From a virus: DNA of 64,000 nt. Position 1 is the first letter of the stretch; each line of letters begins with the position of its first letter. A model generated the notes under the pieces. That model made no database searches, was not told the DNA's origin, and saw only the letters and a program-made list of their open reading frames with translations. Below are positions 23,789-32,297 of the stretch, one piece after another. A program made the translations under genes and the position numbers. The stretch spans positions 29,678-93,677 of the IMG/VR virus record IMGVR_UViG_3300010885_020237; one strand, 5' to 3'.

Positions 23789-25996
23789 TTAGTAACCTGT
23801 TTGCCAATCTGTCTCTTTGTGAGTAGACTCATTATAAACTTTCCATTGAGTTTTTGAAGGATCACGTGGATCTCGCCTTTGTTCAACTCTTAAATTAACA
23901 TTGGTTTCTCCAGGTTTAATTAATCCCGCTGATACCGCCATTTGATTCATATTCGCTGATTTTTTTGCAGCATTGGCAGATACTGATTCGCCTCCTAGAT
24001 CTCCGCCAATCGCTCTAATTTGAGCTCCCATATTCGCGGATCCTTCTTTAATGCTTTCTATAAAATCATTTGGTATTTGACCAAACGCTACGTAATCTAA
24101 TCCTTCTAAAATATAATAAGCAGCTTTACCAATGAATTCAACTGCGGTGGCGAAAAAGTCTCTAACACCTTCTATTACTTTTCTGATATTTTCTGGTTTT
24201 GATAGATAATCAAAAAAGCTTTCTATCTTTTCAATAATTCCGCTTTTTTCAACAAAATCAGCTATAGATTGTTGTATTTTTTCCGTAAAAGCTCCAATTT
24301 TTTCTTGTATAGAAGAATTTGTTAAGTTTTGATAGGCTTCTTCGCCTGTTAATTTTACTATCTCTTCTTTAGTTTTTCCTTGCGCTTTTAAAGCTTGTAC
24401 TTTTGCTTGAGCGTCTTTAAGATCTCTTGCTCCTAATCGACTTAATAGCTCTTGCTGTTTAAGCATATCACCCAATTGATCTCTGGACATCCCGAAAGCT
24501 TTGGCCATTGATTCAGCTTGAATTCTATTCATGCTTAAAAATTGAGAAGAATTTCCTACTTGCGTTGATATCTCTTCAGCAGCGCCTGCTAAATCGTTAT
24601 TTAAGAAAAGCTCTCTGGCTTTAGACAAATTAATGTTTTTCCCAGTTAATAATTGAGCTTCAAATTCACTTGATATACTTGATTCAAAATCTAAAAACGA
24701 ACTTGCTAATGAATCTAATTGCTTTAATTCTAATCCCATTGATTTAACAGTAACTAAAGACTTGGTTAATTTTTCTGGATATTTCGCAAAAGAAAGTCCC
24801 AAATAGCCTCCAAAACTAGAGGCTTCTTTAAGTACTTTTTCATATTGAAAACTTATGCCTGTTGCATTTTTTAAAGCGCCAACTTGAGAAAGAATTGATT
24901 CAGTAGTTCCCTGTGCAGATTTTCCAGTAAGAATAGAAGATTCAAGAATAGCTTTTCTAGACTCTAATTCAAGACCTGGTATATCTTTTAGGTTGATACT
25001 AGTCATTAATTGTTCGTTCGTAAGTCGATTAGTAACTCCCAAAGCGTCAACCATTTCCAATTGCGCGTCTACCATTCTTTGAGAATTCACAAATAAATCT
25101 CCGCTAGTAATACTAAGATCCGCGAATTCCATTTTTATCTTTCTAGCCTCTTGGATAGAAATGTTCATGCCTCTTGCGAACTTAACTGTTTTGTCTTGTA
25201 TTCCTACTATATAATCGAACGCCGATTTTAATCCGCTGACGATTCCGCCAATTGCGCCACCTATAAGAGGTAACATAGTTAATGGATCTTTTAAAGCTTC
25301 ACCTATTCCTCCTGCTGCAGCTTTTCCTAAACTTTTTAATTTATCACCAAAAGTAAATTTTTCGCCTCGCTTATTTAATTCTTTGGCGTGTTCAACCATA
25401 TCTTCAAAGTAATCATTACCTAATCCTAAATTTTTAGCTAGACCTCCCATTACTTTACCAGTAAATCCTATACTTTTTGATACTTCTTTTTCTATAGCTA
25501 ATTGCTCTTTCGCAATAGCTAAACTTTCTTCTCCTATTTTTACTGTTTGAAGTGCATTTGCATAACTTTGTTCATCTATAGAAAGAATTTCAAATAAATT
25601 ATCTTTCGTTTCAATTAACATTGCTTGTTCTTGCTCTAGTAGTTTTTTTTCTGCGCCGGTAGAAGTGTTTATTTGGTCTTGTAAATTATTAATAAATTTT
25701 AAATTATCTAAATAATCTTTTACAGCATCGGTATTTGCGTATTCTAAATCTGTTAATTGTTTTTTAGCTGTATACTGTTTTTCTGTAGCTCTTTGAATCT
25801 CTTTATTTATGTCTTTAATATTTATAGAACTTGTACTCATGGAATTTATACGAGCTTCTAATTTTTCGTATGATCTATCCATTTGTTTTAACAGATTAAG
25901 ACTATCCTTTATAATGTCTTGAAAGTCTGTTTCACTCTTTAGCCTTCTTTTACTATCTTCTTGTAGATCTTTACTTATTTTTTTATCTGCAGCCAT
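23789..25996 (-). CDS. tail tape measure protein
   Basis: 735 residues. The N-terminal ~190 residues are coiled coil (RRLKSETDFQDIIKDSLNLL; LLEQEQAMLIETKDNLFEIL). A hydrophobic Gly-rich region follows (LTMLPLIGGAIGGIVSGLKS, ~240-260), the usual membrane-active segment of tape measures. Then comes a helical body with many short repeats of Lys/Ala/Gln, another hydrophobic stretch near 590-640, and a polar C-terminus with VEQRRDPRDPSKTQWK. Such proteins fix tail length and are ejected ahead of DNA. It lies between the baseplate genes and the gp26-like/tube/sheath genes. Confidence 0.85.
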   Translation of the reverse strand: MAADKKISKDLQEDSKRRLKSETDFQDIIKDSLNLLKQMDRSYEKLEARINSMSTSSINIKDINKEIQRATEKQYTAKKQLTDLEYANTDAVKDYLDNLKFINNLQDQINTSTGAEKKLLEQEQAMLIETKDNLFEILSIDEQSYANALQTVKIGEESLAIAKEQLAIEKEVSKSIGFTGKVMGGLAKNLGLGNDYFEDMVEHAKELNKRGEKFTFGDKLKSLGKAAAGGIGEALKDPLTMLPLIGGAIGGIVSGLKSAFDYIVGIQDKTVKFARGMNISIQEARKIKMEFADLSITSGDLFVNSQRMVDAQLEMVDALGVTNRLTNEQLMTSINLKDIPGLELESRKAILESSILTGKSAQGTTESILSQVGALKNATGISFQYEKVLKEASSFGGYLGLSFAKYPEKLTKSLVTVKSMGLELKQLDSLASSFLDFESSISSEFEAQLLTGKNINLSKARELFLNNDLAGAAEEISTQVGNSSQFLSMNRIQAESMAKAFGMSRDQLGDMLKQQELLSRLGARDLKDAQAKVQALKAQGKTKEEIVKLTGEEAYQNLTNSSIQEKIGAFTEKIQQSIADFVEKSGIIEKIESFFDYLSKPENIRKVIEGVRDFFATAVEFIGKAAYYILEGLDYVAFGQIPNDFIESIKEGSANMGAQIRAIGGDLGGESVSANAAKKSANMNQMAVSAGLIKPGETNVNLRVEQRRDPRDPSKTQWKVYNESTHKETDWQTGY

Positions 25997-26015
25997 CTAT
26001 AGTTTGTTTCTTAGA

Positions 26016-26024
26016 TATAAATAT
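26016..26024 (-). promoter_or_regulatory. ATATTTATA motif before tape measure gene
   Basis: Minus strand ATATTTATATCTAAG, 19 nt before the tape measure ATG and 9 nt after the preceding stop (26034). Confidence 0.4.
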
Positions 26025-26033
26025 CGTTCTAAC

Positions 26034-26297
26034 CTATTTCTTTGATTTTACTTTTGATACATACGTAGGCTCCTTCTGCGAAGCTTTGTTCACATGATCA
26101 GGTATTTGCACCATTGTTTTAGGATCAGTCTTGTCCGTTAGTTTTTCATTACCTTTATTCTTTAACTCTTCTACCTTCTCGAGGTGCTCGTTAATCTTTT
26201 TAAGATTGAAACGTCTATGTGGAACCGGCATGTGCCACACCTCAGAATAACTAAAGCCTCCTCCCCCGTGATATACGAGTTCAAAGACTTCAGTCAT
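26034..26297 (-). CDS. small tail protein or assembly chaperone, 87 aa
   Basis: I start at MTEVFELVYHGGGGFSYSEV, which leaves 10 nt to the previous gene; the longer frame would overlap that gene's end. The N-terminal half is compact (YHGGGGFSYSEVWHMPVPHR) and the C-terminus is a basic helix with a Lys-rich tail (VSKVKSKK). It sits directly upstream of the tape measure, where many phages encode tail assembly chaperones, and just downstream of the gp26-like gene. Function is inferred from position only. I see no slippery-heptamer fusion to the previous frame. Confidence 0.7.
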   Translation of the reverse strand: MTEVFELVYHGGGGFSYSEVWHMPVPHRRFNLKKINEHLEKVEELKNKGNEKLTDKTDPKTMVQIPDHVNKASQKEPTYVSKVKSKK

Positions 26298-26307
26298 AAA
26301 GATATTT

Positions 26308-27072
26308 TTATACGATGCCGAGGCCGGGAAAAAAGAATTCCGCTCCCATCGGTACATCGATAACTAATTCAGTTCCATCTTTAAAAGTAATGGTCGTAGA
26401 CATATCGATGTCTGGAGTTACTTGTGCAATATATCTTCTAAGAGGATTAGAATCTCTAGCCAATAAAGCGCCTGAATCTATAAAGTCCCTAACAGTTTTT
26501 TGTGTTCTGTCTCCATTAACTGAAGTGATTTGATATTTTAATCTTTCACTTGCTCCTGGTTCGTAGCCTAAACTTTTTTTAATTGCTTTAGCCTCTTCAT
26601 CAATTTTCTTATCGTCATCTACAGTTAAGATTTTAAATGTAACCACATTTTTACTGTAAGGCAATTCAAAAGTAACTTCTCCATTTTCAAAAAGGGACAA
26701 ATCTACTTCTTTATAATTTAATTTTTGTAGATCCACTACAATAGCTTCTTCTTCTCCTGTATTAGGATTCTTAACCATTAAATTATAGTCTTTGCCATAA
26801 CCTAAGATTCTCGCTGCAATTAGAAGCGCATTCCTGTCGCCCAGTAACAGATCCTCGTACGTGATCGGGGTTTTAATAAGTGACTTAAGCATCTTCTCTA
26901 TCGCTAAGCCCTGACGTAACAGGTTCACATTGGTGAGTATATCCTCAGTTTTAGCAGTCATATAAGCCATCTCTACCTCTCCTGAGGCTAAAGCGCTATC
27001 TGCTGGGTACAATTTACCTTTACTAGGTAAGTCAATCATTTCTGTCGGTGCGGTAAACTTTGATTCTGCCAT
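26308..27072 (-). CDS. T4 baseplate protein family (gp26/gp51-type)
   Basis: 254 residues matching the T4 baseplate family pattern as I recall it: N-terminal IDLPSKGKLYP, then VEMAYMTAKTEDILTNVNLL, then LLLGDRNALLIAARILGYG, a beta-rich middle, and a C-terminal half with YIAQVTPDIDMST. In T4 these proteins build or chaperone the baseplate hub. It is preceded by an intrinsic terminator (27121-27150) and an ATATTTATA copy (27091-27099), so it probably starts its own transcript rather than following the tube gene. Confidence 0.85.
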   Translation of the reverse strand: MAESKFTAPTEMIDLPSKGKLYPADSALASGEVEMAYMTAKTEDILTNVNLLRQGLAIEKMLKSLIKTPITYEDLLLGDRNALLIAARILGYGKDYNLMVKNPNTGEEEAIVVDLQKLNYKEVDLSLFENGEVTFELPYSKNVVTFKILTVDDDKKIDEEAKAIKKSLGYEPGASERLKYQITSVNGDRTQKTVRDFIDSGALLARDSNPLRRYIAQVTPDIDMSTTITFKDGTELVIDVPMGAEFFFPGLGIV

Positions 27073-27090
27073 AAATTATTTGTTGTTTTA

Positions 27091-27099
27091 TATAAATAT
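27091..27099 (-). promoter_or_regulatory. candidate phage promoter (TATATTTATA) after terminator
   Basis: Minus strand TATATTTATATAAAACAAC, 18 nt before the gp26-like ATG and 21 nt downstream of an intrinsic terminator. A new transcript is needed here, which is the best positional support in the window for this motif being a -10-type promoter box. Confidence 0.55.
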
Positions 27100-27120
27100 A
27101 CAAATACGAAGTTTTCCTGC

Positions 27121-27150
27121 ATAAAAAAAGACTGCGGTGAAGCAATCTTT
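27121..27150 (-). terminator. intrinsic terminator after the tail tube gene
   Basis: The minus strand reads AAAGATTGC-TTCACC-GCAGTCTTT followed by TTTT: a 9-bp stem with one mismatch and a 6-nt loop running into a T tract. It begins 24 nt after the tube gene stop. It would isolate the abundant sheath-tube message from the baseplate genes. Confidence 0.8.
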
Positions 27151-27174
27151 CTTTTTATTGATGTGTGGTTTTGC

Positions 27175-27660
27175 CTAGTAATTTAGTTCTGCGTAGTCGA
27201 GTCCTAAAGTCAATGTTAATTCTGTAGGATCTGCTGTTGCCCAATCGTAAGAACCGAAAGAGGTTTCTTTAATGAAAGCTCCTTTGATAATCCACTCAGA
27301 GACTATGTCTCCAACTGGTCCTAAGATAGCTAAGCTACAATCTTTCTTATAAAAGTCAGAATAACCGTCTCTACCTGTAACTGATTCGTGGTGTAATCTT
27401 ACCCATTCCATAATGGCTTGTTGGCCTGATGGAGAGATTGGACTGTATAAAGACAAGTTAATGTCTTTCCACTCTGCTTTACCTTTTAATTTGCGATAAA
27501 CGTTAATGTGTTCAATCTTTATTTCACCCAAGGTAACACCAGGAGCGTCAGCCTTTTTAATTAGATAAGAAGGAATACCGTCTAGATAGAATACGAAGCG
27601 ATTCTGAACCATTGGTTCGAAGGCGGTAAACATTATTTCATTGCTATCCAAAATTGGCAT
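27175..27660 (-). CDS. gp19: tail tube protein, gp19-like
   Basis: 161 residues, the size of T4 gp19 (163). The N-terminal NRFVFYLDGIPSYLIKKADAPG and GEIKIEHINVYRKLKGKAEW are followed by SPSGQQAIMEWVRLHHESVT and the C-terminal ETSFGSYDWATADPTELTLT, the typical Hcp/gp19 beta-barrel layout. It polymerises as the inner tube under the sheath. A GIY-YIG gene lies 6 nt upstream, between it and the sheath gene. A strong terminator follows it. Confidence 0.92.
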   Translation of the reverse strand: MPILDSNEIMFTAFEPMVQNRFVFYLDGIPSYLIKKADAPGVTLGEIKIEHINVYRKLKGKAEWKDINLSLYSPISPSGQQAIMEWVRLHHESVTGRDGYSDFYKKDCSLAILGPVGDIVSEWIIKGAFIKETSFGSYDWATADPTELTLTLGLDYAELNY

Positions 27661-27666
27661 AATATT

Positions 27667-28245
27667 CTAGTTTATTTGTGTTTTTAATAATTTCGTTACG
27701 TAAGCTTTAGATTTATTTAAATATTTTGCTAAAGCCGTCTGTGATTCAAATTCAATTTTGTCGTATACAACCTTTAATCTTTTTGGACTAGCTTTATCTT
27801 TCCAATATCCTGGTTTTCCATAAAGAGGATTTAATTCTCCAACTCTACCAAAACAAGGATTTTTTTCTCCTTTAGAAGCCAAACTCTTTTTTCTTTTTGA
27901 CTCTTCAGTGTGAATTTGATTTTTAGCGGCTAATCTACATTTGTCTTTAGTTTCTTTTGTGTGTCTAAATCCAACTGTTCCTTCTCCACCATCAGTCAAA
28001 TTAACCAATGTTCCAAGTCGTAAATCTCGTCTACCGTAAAGAGCTATAAATTCTTTTTCTTTTTCTTTTGCTTGTTCCCAAGTTAAGTCTTCAAATAGAA
28101 TTTCAATTTCGTAACCTTTTGCGGCGATATTCTTCCAGATTCTAGTTCGATTTGTTTTATGATATGCTCTAGATTCGCTTTCTCCTATTCCTATATAAAA
28201 AACCTCTTGTTTGTCCGTTCTTATGTGTCTGTATAATATTGCCAA
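27667..28245 (-). CDS. GIY-YIG homing endonuclease (copy 3)
   Basis: Same subfamily as copy 2: AILYRHIR, FYIGIGESESRAYHKTNRTR, EDLTWEQAKEKEKEFIALYG, LVNLTDGGEGT, then NUMOD3-like repeats (HTEESKRKKSLASKGEKN, LNPLYGKPGYWKD) and a C-terminal HTH (FESQTALAKYLNKSKAYV). It is inserted in the late sheath-tube region, 6 nt before the tube gene. Unlike copies 1 and 2 it has no structured RNA upstream; only a few bases separate it from the ATATTTATA motif. Confidence 0.9.
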   Translation of the reverse strand: MAILYRHIRTDKQEVFYIGIGESESRAYHKTNRTRIWKNIAAKGYEIEILFEDLTWEQAKEKEKEFIALYGRRDLRLGTLVNLTDGGEGTVGFRHTKETKDKCRLAAKNQIHTEESKRKKSLASKGEKNPCFGRVGELNPLYGKPGYWKDKASPKRLKVVYDKIEFESQTALAKYLNKSKAYVTKLLKTQIN

Positions 28246-28255
28246 AATGTTCTCT

Positions 28256-28264
28256 TATAAATAT
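28256..28264 (-). promoter_or_regulatory. ATATTTATA motif before GIY-YIG copy 3
   Basis: Minus strand CATATTTATAAGAGAAC, 10 nt before the nuclease start and 9 nt after the upstream stop. It could also serve the tube gene behind the nuclease. Confidence 0.4.
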
Positions 28265-28273
28265 GGCTTTCAC

Positions 28274-28828
28274 CTATTTTTTCTTTGCTGCGTCTGCTTT
28301 TTTCTTATCATCAGCTTTTTTAGCTTCCACTTCTTTTTTCTTCTTATCTTCTGCGGCTTTTTTCTTTTTTTCTTCTGCAGCTTTTTTAGGATCTACTTTT
28401 ACTTTGCTTTCATTTTGAAAGCCTTTTGCTTGATCAGCTGCTCCAGATACACCTTTACCTACAGTATTGTAAGCTTCGATGAATCCTTTCATACCTTTAA
28501 GATTATTGTCTTTCATGTATTTAAACATGTTTTTTACAATACCAACGCTTAGTCCTAAGAAACCTGCTAATGGTATAGCAAACGGTATAAGATCCATCAA
28601 ACTGGTTTCTTCCATTTTCTCTTTCTTTTCGCCTGTTTTAGCTTTTGCAGCTCTAGCTTTTGCGATCATTGCGTTAGTCTTGTCATTATGTTCTTTCTCT
28701 TGTTTCTGTATAGAAGCTTTCACTTTTTCAGGGGTTGCTTTATCAGTAGCTTCTAGTAATGCTTTCTTAAGAGCAGATTCGTATAATGCCTTGGGAACTT
28801 TTATTCTAATTAATGTGTTATCTTTCAT
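28274..28828 (-). CDS. Lys/Ala-rich tailed hypothetical protein, 184 aa
   Basis: N-terminal basic-amphipathic part (LIRIKVPKALYESALKKALL), a hydrophobic segment (MDLIPFAIPLAGFLGLSVGI, ~residues 79-98) that could span or associate with a membrane, and a long C-terminal low-complexity tail of Lys, Ala, Glu and Asp (~145-184). It lies between sheath and tube genes. I know no homologue. Possible roles are a virion-associated DNA- or membrane-binding protein or an assembly factor; none is shown. Confidence 0.65.
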   Translation of the reverse strand: MKDNTLIRIKVPKALYESALKKALLEATDKATPEKVKASIQKQEKEHNDKTNAMIAKARAAKAKTGEKKEKMEETSLMDLIPFAIPLAGFLGLSVGIVKNMFKYMKDNNLKGMKGFIEAYNTVGKGVSGAADQAKGFQNESKVKVDPKKAAEEKKKKAAEDKKKKEVEAKKADDKKKADAAKKK

Positions 28829-28851
28829 TTATAGTTTATTTATGGTGGTTA

Positions 28852-30888
28852 TTATTGAGCAAAAGTTGCTCCAGTTGGCATTATGTTGAAATCTAATTGG
28901 ATAAATTCTGCTACTCTTGTAGGCTGTAAGTAAATACTTCCAACTAAGATATTTCTATCTATTGTATCAGGAGTGTTGTTAGATTCATCCATGATAACTT
29001 GGAAAGCATAAAGACCTTGTCTTTGTTGAACTGATTCTAAGTAAGGATTAACTTGAGTTAAGAATTTATTTCTTGTTACTTGAGTATTAGGTTCGAATAC
29101 TAGAGTCTGTCCAATTTGACCAATGTATCTCTTAAGGGAGATTAATAGTCTTCTAACGTTTACTCTGTCTAGAGCTGATGGTTTAGCTTGTAAGGTTTTT
29201 TGACCGTAGATTACTGTACCAACTCCAGCGAATGTAGCAATTGGGTTAACTTTTGCTGCGTATAAAGTATTTCTATCATTGATAGATAATCTTCTTTCTG
29301 GTTGTAATACTGTAGAAAGACCTCCTCTATTTAAACCTGCTGGTGCAAACCATTCTGCAGATACTTTATCATTGTATTCGTATACTGATGGAACGATAGT
29401 TGAAGCTGGAATAAAATTCATTCTGCCAGTTTCGCTAGATCTTATTTGAATCCAAGGCCAATAAGTGGCTCCATAAGAGTTATCAAATGAAATCGCTGCG
29501 TCAGTAACTGTTCCGATATTATTTTGATATCCAACTAAATCTATTACTGCGATATTATCACCTCTAGTTGAAGCTAATTGCAATAAGTTGTTTACTTGCG
29601 AATTTGCGTTTTTACTAGTCAATCCTGGAGCATATACTACATTAAAGTCGTATTGATCTTTATTACCTAAAATGCTAATTGCAGTATTGTAATCAGGTCC
29701 GTAAATTCCTTGAATGTTAGTTGTTGGAGTTGCGTACGCAGATGTTGTATTTGGAATATTCTCAAACATGTTTAAAGAAGCTGAATTGAACGATCCATAG
29801 AATTGTCCAGTTGCTCCGCTAAATCCACCATTTAATGAACCAGATCCAACTAAAGGCATAGAGCCAGTAAATTGGGTTTGAGGTGTACCAGTTTGTGAGA
29901 AATAGTTAGGAGTTGGTAAAAATACATTGCTAACGTATACGTAATTTGATTTATTCGTATAGCTACCAGTATTTTGTATATAGTATGTTCCTGAAGTTGA
30001 ATCATATCCTACATTTTGGAATTGATCTCCAATAACATAAGATATATAATTATTTTGATTTGGATCCAAAGACAAGTTAGTCCATGATTCTAATATAGTT
30101 TTGCTATTTTCATAGTCATCTCCTCTTCTAATATTCAATGAGAATAAACCAGATCCAGAAGCAGAAGATACAATTTCGTATCTAACATTTGCTGAAGATC
30201 CTGAAGGTAACGCGCCTGATACAGTTGATCCAGTTGCATTATTCATTACTGTACCTACAGATAAAGTAGATAGTGAAAATGCTTGTGAATTTGTACCATT
30301 ACCATAGAATACAGTAGTAGATCCTGATGTGTAATAATAAGAGTTTCCAGTAACACCAATTGTTTTAGCAGTAACTACTAATGAAGGTGTAGCAAATGAT
30401 GCAGTACTATTTATAATAGTGTTAGCATTTATAGATGCTGTTGCATTATTATAAACGTCTTGTGCTGAAGATCCAGAGATAAGTACATTCACTCCATTAA
30501 AGCTAGCAGAATAAGCAGTTGTAACTGCACTGGTTAGATTTAAGGACGCAGATGCGTAAGTTAATCCAATATTACTTAATACACTAGCATTTGCTACTGT
30601 ATAAGATCCAGAAGCTACTCTTGTAATCAATAAAGATTGACCTCCTTGATTAAAATAGTTGAATGCTGCGATACTAGTTAAATACTCTTGAGTAATACCT
30701 CCAGAAACGAAGGTAGCACCAAATGTGGCTTTGTATTCAGAGTAAGAAGTAACTACGGTTGGTATATTAACTGGTCCTATTACGGTTGGTCCTAATAAAG
30801 CTGCTCCTGCAGCAATTGGTCCTTGTGTTATTTGACTCTTGTCGTTCTCTGTTAGGAAAACGCCGGGACTAATGATTGTTTCGGCCAT
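28852..30888 (-). CDS. gp18: contractile tail sheath protein, gp18-like
   Basis: 678 residues (T4 gp18 is 659). The N-terminus ISPGVFLTENDKSQITQGPI and GAALLGPTVIGPVNIPTVVT is the conserved sheath start. The middle is Ser/Thr/Gly-rich, the variable surface insertion. The C-terminal third is conserved: WPWIQIRSSETGRMNFIPAS, then KVNPIATFAGVGTVIYGQKT, then RRLLISLKRYIGQIGQTLVF. It forms the contracting outer tube. It heads the sheath - 184 aa - GIY-YIG - tube gene run that ends at the terminator near 27.13 kb. Confidence 0.95.
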   Translation of the reverse strand: MAETIISPGVFLTENDKSQITQGPIAAGAALLGPTVIGPVNIPTVVTSYSEYKATFGATFVSGGITQEYLTSIAAFNYFNQGGQSLLITRVASGSYTVANASVLSNIGLTYASASLNLTSAVTTAYSASFNGVNVLISGSSAQDVYNNATASINANTIINSTASFATPSLVVTAKTIGVTGNSYYYTSGSTTVFYGNGTNSQAFSLSTLSVGTVMNNATGSTVSGALPSGSSANVRYEIVSSASGSGLFSLNIRRGDDYENSKTILESWTNLSLDPNQNNYISYVIGDQFQNVGYDSTSGTYYIQNTGSYTNKSNYVYVSNVFLPTPNYFSQTGTPQTQFTGSMPLVGSGSLNGGFSGATGQFYGSFNSASLNMFENIPNTTSAYATPTTNIQGIYGPDYNTAISILGNKDQYDFNVVYAPGLTSKNANSQVNNLLQLASTRGDNIAVIDLVGYQNNIGTVTDAAISFDNSYGATYWPWIQIRSSETGRMNFIPASTIVPSVYEYNDKVSAEWFAPAGLNRGGLSTVLQPERRLSINDRNTLYAAKVNPIATFAGVGTVIYGQKTLQAKPSALDRVNVRRLLISLKRYIGQIGQTLVFEPNTQVTRNKFLTQVNPYLESVQQRQGLYAFQVIMDESNNTPDTIDRNILVGSIYLQPTRVAEFIQLDFNIMPTGATFAQ

Positions 30889-30908
30889 TTATGATGTTTT
30901 TTATCTGC

Positions 30909-30918
30909 TAATAAATAT
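30909..30918 (-). promoter_or_regulatory. ATATTTATT motif before sheath gene
   Basis: Minus strand TATATTTATTAGCAG, 20 nt before the sheath ATG and 21 nt after the upstream stop, in a 51-nt gap with no other feature. Confidence 0.45.
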
Positions 30919-30939
30919 AGTGCAGTTGGTCAAAACGAT

Positions 30940-31179
30940 TTATTGAAATTCTCCGGTAGTAATATTTATTGAAACGTTACCGTATTTTTCTCTAAGATCA
31001 TTAAATAGAGATTGCTCTCTTAATTTAATCTCTCGTATTTTTGTGGTTTGATCCTCTATTTGAATCTGTAAAACTGTTTTTTGATAGTTTAATTCTCCTA
31101 GTGAGGAAGCGATTTCTAAAGCGTCCTGCTTTATTAGTTCAAGACGCTTTAGTTCATCATCAGTTATTTTTGTAGACAT
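30940..31179 (-). CDS. small coiled-coil protein, 79 aa
   Basis: Residues ~5-65 are an almost uninterrupted charged helix (DELKRLELIKQDALEIASSL; QIEDQTTKIREIKLREQSLF) predicted to form a coiled coil, followed by KYGNVSINITTGEF. It shares general design, including a KYG-x-VSI end, with the next upstream protein. Its place directly before the sheath gene suggests a tail assembly or virion accessory function. Confidence 0.7.
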   Translation of the reverse strand: MSTKITDDELKRLELIKQDALEIASSLGELNYQKTVLQIQIEDQTTKIREIKLREQSLFNDLREKYGNVSINITTGEFQ

Positions 31180-31206
31180 CTATTTATATTATTTTTATTG
31201 CTAGAA

Positions 31207-31644
31207 TTATTCGCCTACAGTAATTAACTTGAAAAAGATATTGTAATTATTATCTGTTTCTACATTATCAAAATCTTGTAATTTAAAACTTTTATATTCT
31301 AAATCACGATCTTCGCTTAATAATAGATTAAAATCGTTTTGAAATTTGGTAAACTCTGGGTTTGCCTCATTAACATTGTCTTTTACGTACATTGGAATGC
31401 TAACGTTACCTTCTTCATCGGTTGTGCCGTACTTTTTGATTAACTCCTCTTTAAGTTTTTCGATTGACTCTTTTTCAGCAGATACTTTCTTAAGCAAGTC
31501 GTTTAACCAATATTTTGTGGTTAATTTAATTTTCTCATTTAATAACCCTTTAGCTAGTACTTCACCTGTTTTAAGGTTAGTAACGCCATTTAATTCAGCT
31601 TCTAACTGATAGAACTCATGTAACTTTAATGAAATTTTCTTCAT
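31207..31644 (-). CDS. helical hypothetical protein, 145 aa
   Basis: I start at MKKISLKLHEFYQLEAELNG (31644); the longer frame overlaps the previous gene. Helical, with a segment WLNDLLKKVSAEKESIEKLK followed by LIKKYGTTDEEGNVSIPMYV, similar in layout to the 79-aa neighbour, and an acidic C-terminus. It lies 4 nt from the membrane protein gene before it. No domain is recognised; a tail-related role is inferred from the surrounding genes. Confidence 0.7.
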   Translation of the reverse strand: MKKISLKLHEFYQLEAELNGVTNLKTGEVLAKGLLNEKIKLTTKYWLNDLLKKVSAEKESIEKLKEELIKKYGTTDEEGNVSIPMYVKDNVNEANPEFTKFQNDFNLLLSEDRDLEYKSFKLQDFDNVETDNNYNIFFKLITVGE

Positions 31645-31648
31645 ATTT

Positions 31649-31930
31649 TTATTTTGTTTTTTTAGCTGCAGTTTTTGCAACTGGTTTTTTAGCTTCTAGA
31701 GCTTTTACAGCGGTAACTTTAGTTTTTACTTGATCAGTTGTTTGCTTGATTTCAGAAACTATTTCATTTTTAGGGGCTAATTCAGCAGCTTTTTCAACTA
31801 CTTGTTTAACCTCTTCAATTGCAGGTGAGATCGCATTTTCAACTTGTTCAGCAAATTTGCTAATTTTTGACTTGTTTAATAGTACAGCAACTATTACTGT
31901 TGCTACTAAAATTGTGATTACGAATACCAT
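31649..31930 (-). CDS. single-pass membrane protein with basic tail, 93 aa
   Basis: The N-terminal hydrophobic stretch MVFVITILVATVIVAVLLN is a signal-anchor with no cleavage motif. A helical Glu/Val/Lys-rich middle follows, and then a Lys/Ala/Pro-rich tail (KALEAKKPVAKTAAKKTK) like histone H1 tails. It would be an inner membrane protein with a positively charged soluble tail. Function unknown. An ATATTTATA copy lies 18 nt before the start. Confidence 0.7.
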   Translation of the reverse strand: MVFVITILVATVIVAVLLNKSKISKFAEQVENAISPAIEEVKQVVEKAAELAPKNEIVSEIKQTTDQVKTKVTAVKALEAKKPVAKTAAKKTK

Positions 31931-31948
31931 TTTTGTTTTTTTGTTTTA

Positions 31949-31957
31949 TATAAATAT
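31949..31957 (-). promoter_or_regulatory. ATATTTATA motif before membrane protein gene
   Basis: Minus strand ATATTTATATAAAAC, 18 nt before the 93-aa gene start, in the gap after the 98-aa gene stop. Confidence 0.42.
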
Positions 31958-31973
31958 TAAAAGCCAATTAATT

Positions 31974-32270
31974 TTATTTTGATAGCTGTAAATTCCAAGC
32001 ATTACAAACGTAAACTACTACTTTATCAGCTAAAGAACCGCTACCAGGTAATGTTGATCCAGTTACATTAAAGTTATCATAAAATACATCTCCTGCCATT
32101 GGAGCTGGTGGCATTGAACCTGTTGGGATATAGCTTAATCTAGCGTTAATGCTAACTATATCTGAGAATACTTGCTGGGTAGCGTCGATATATACGCTAT
32201 TTGCTGTTTTAGTTAAAACAGATTTGTCTGCAATTTGAAATTGATTGTTTGTTGATCCTAAAAGTGCCAT
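31974..32270 (-). CDS. hypothetical virion protein, 98 aa
   Basis: Ser/Asn/Val-rich, beta-type sequence without signal peptide (QIADKSVLTKTANSVYIDAT; PAPMAGDVFYDNFNVTGSTL). The phrase NVTGSTLPGSGS resembles short fibre or head-fibre modules of environmental phages. No homologue is recognised. It is preceded by its own terminator-motif pair, so it probably starts a transcript. Confidence 0.6.
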   Translation of the reverse strand: MALLGSTNNQFQIADKSVLTKTANSVYIDATQQVFSDIVSINARLSYIPTGSMPPAPMAGDVFYDNFNVTGSTLPGSGSLADKVVVYVCNAWNLQLSK

Positions 32271-32297
32271 AATTTTTGTTTTTATTTGTTTGATATA

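Noticed and set aside
26034-26357. Programmed frameshift between the gp26-like gene and the 87-aa gene, as in tail assembly chaperones
   Set aside because: I find no slippery heptamer at the junction, and the 87-aa gene has its own ATG after a 10-nt gap.
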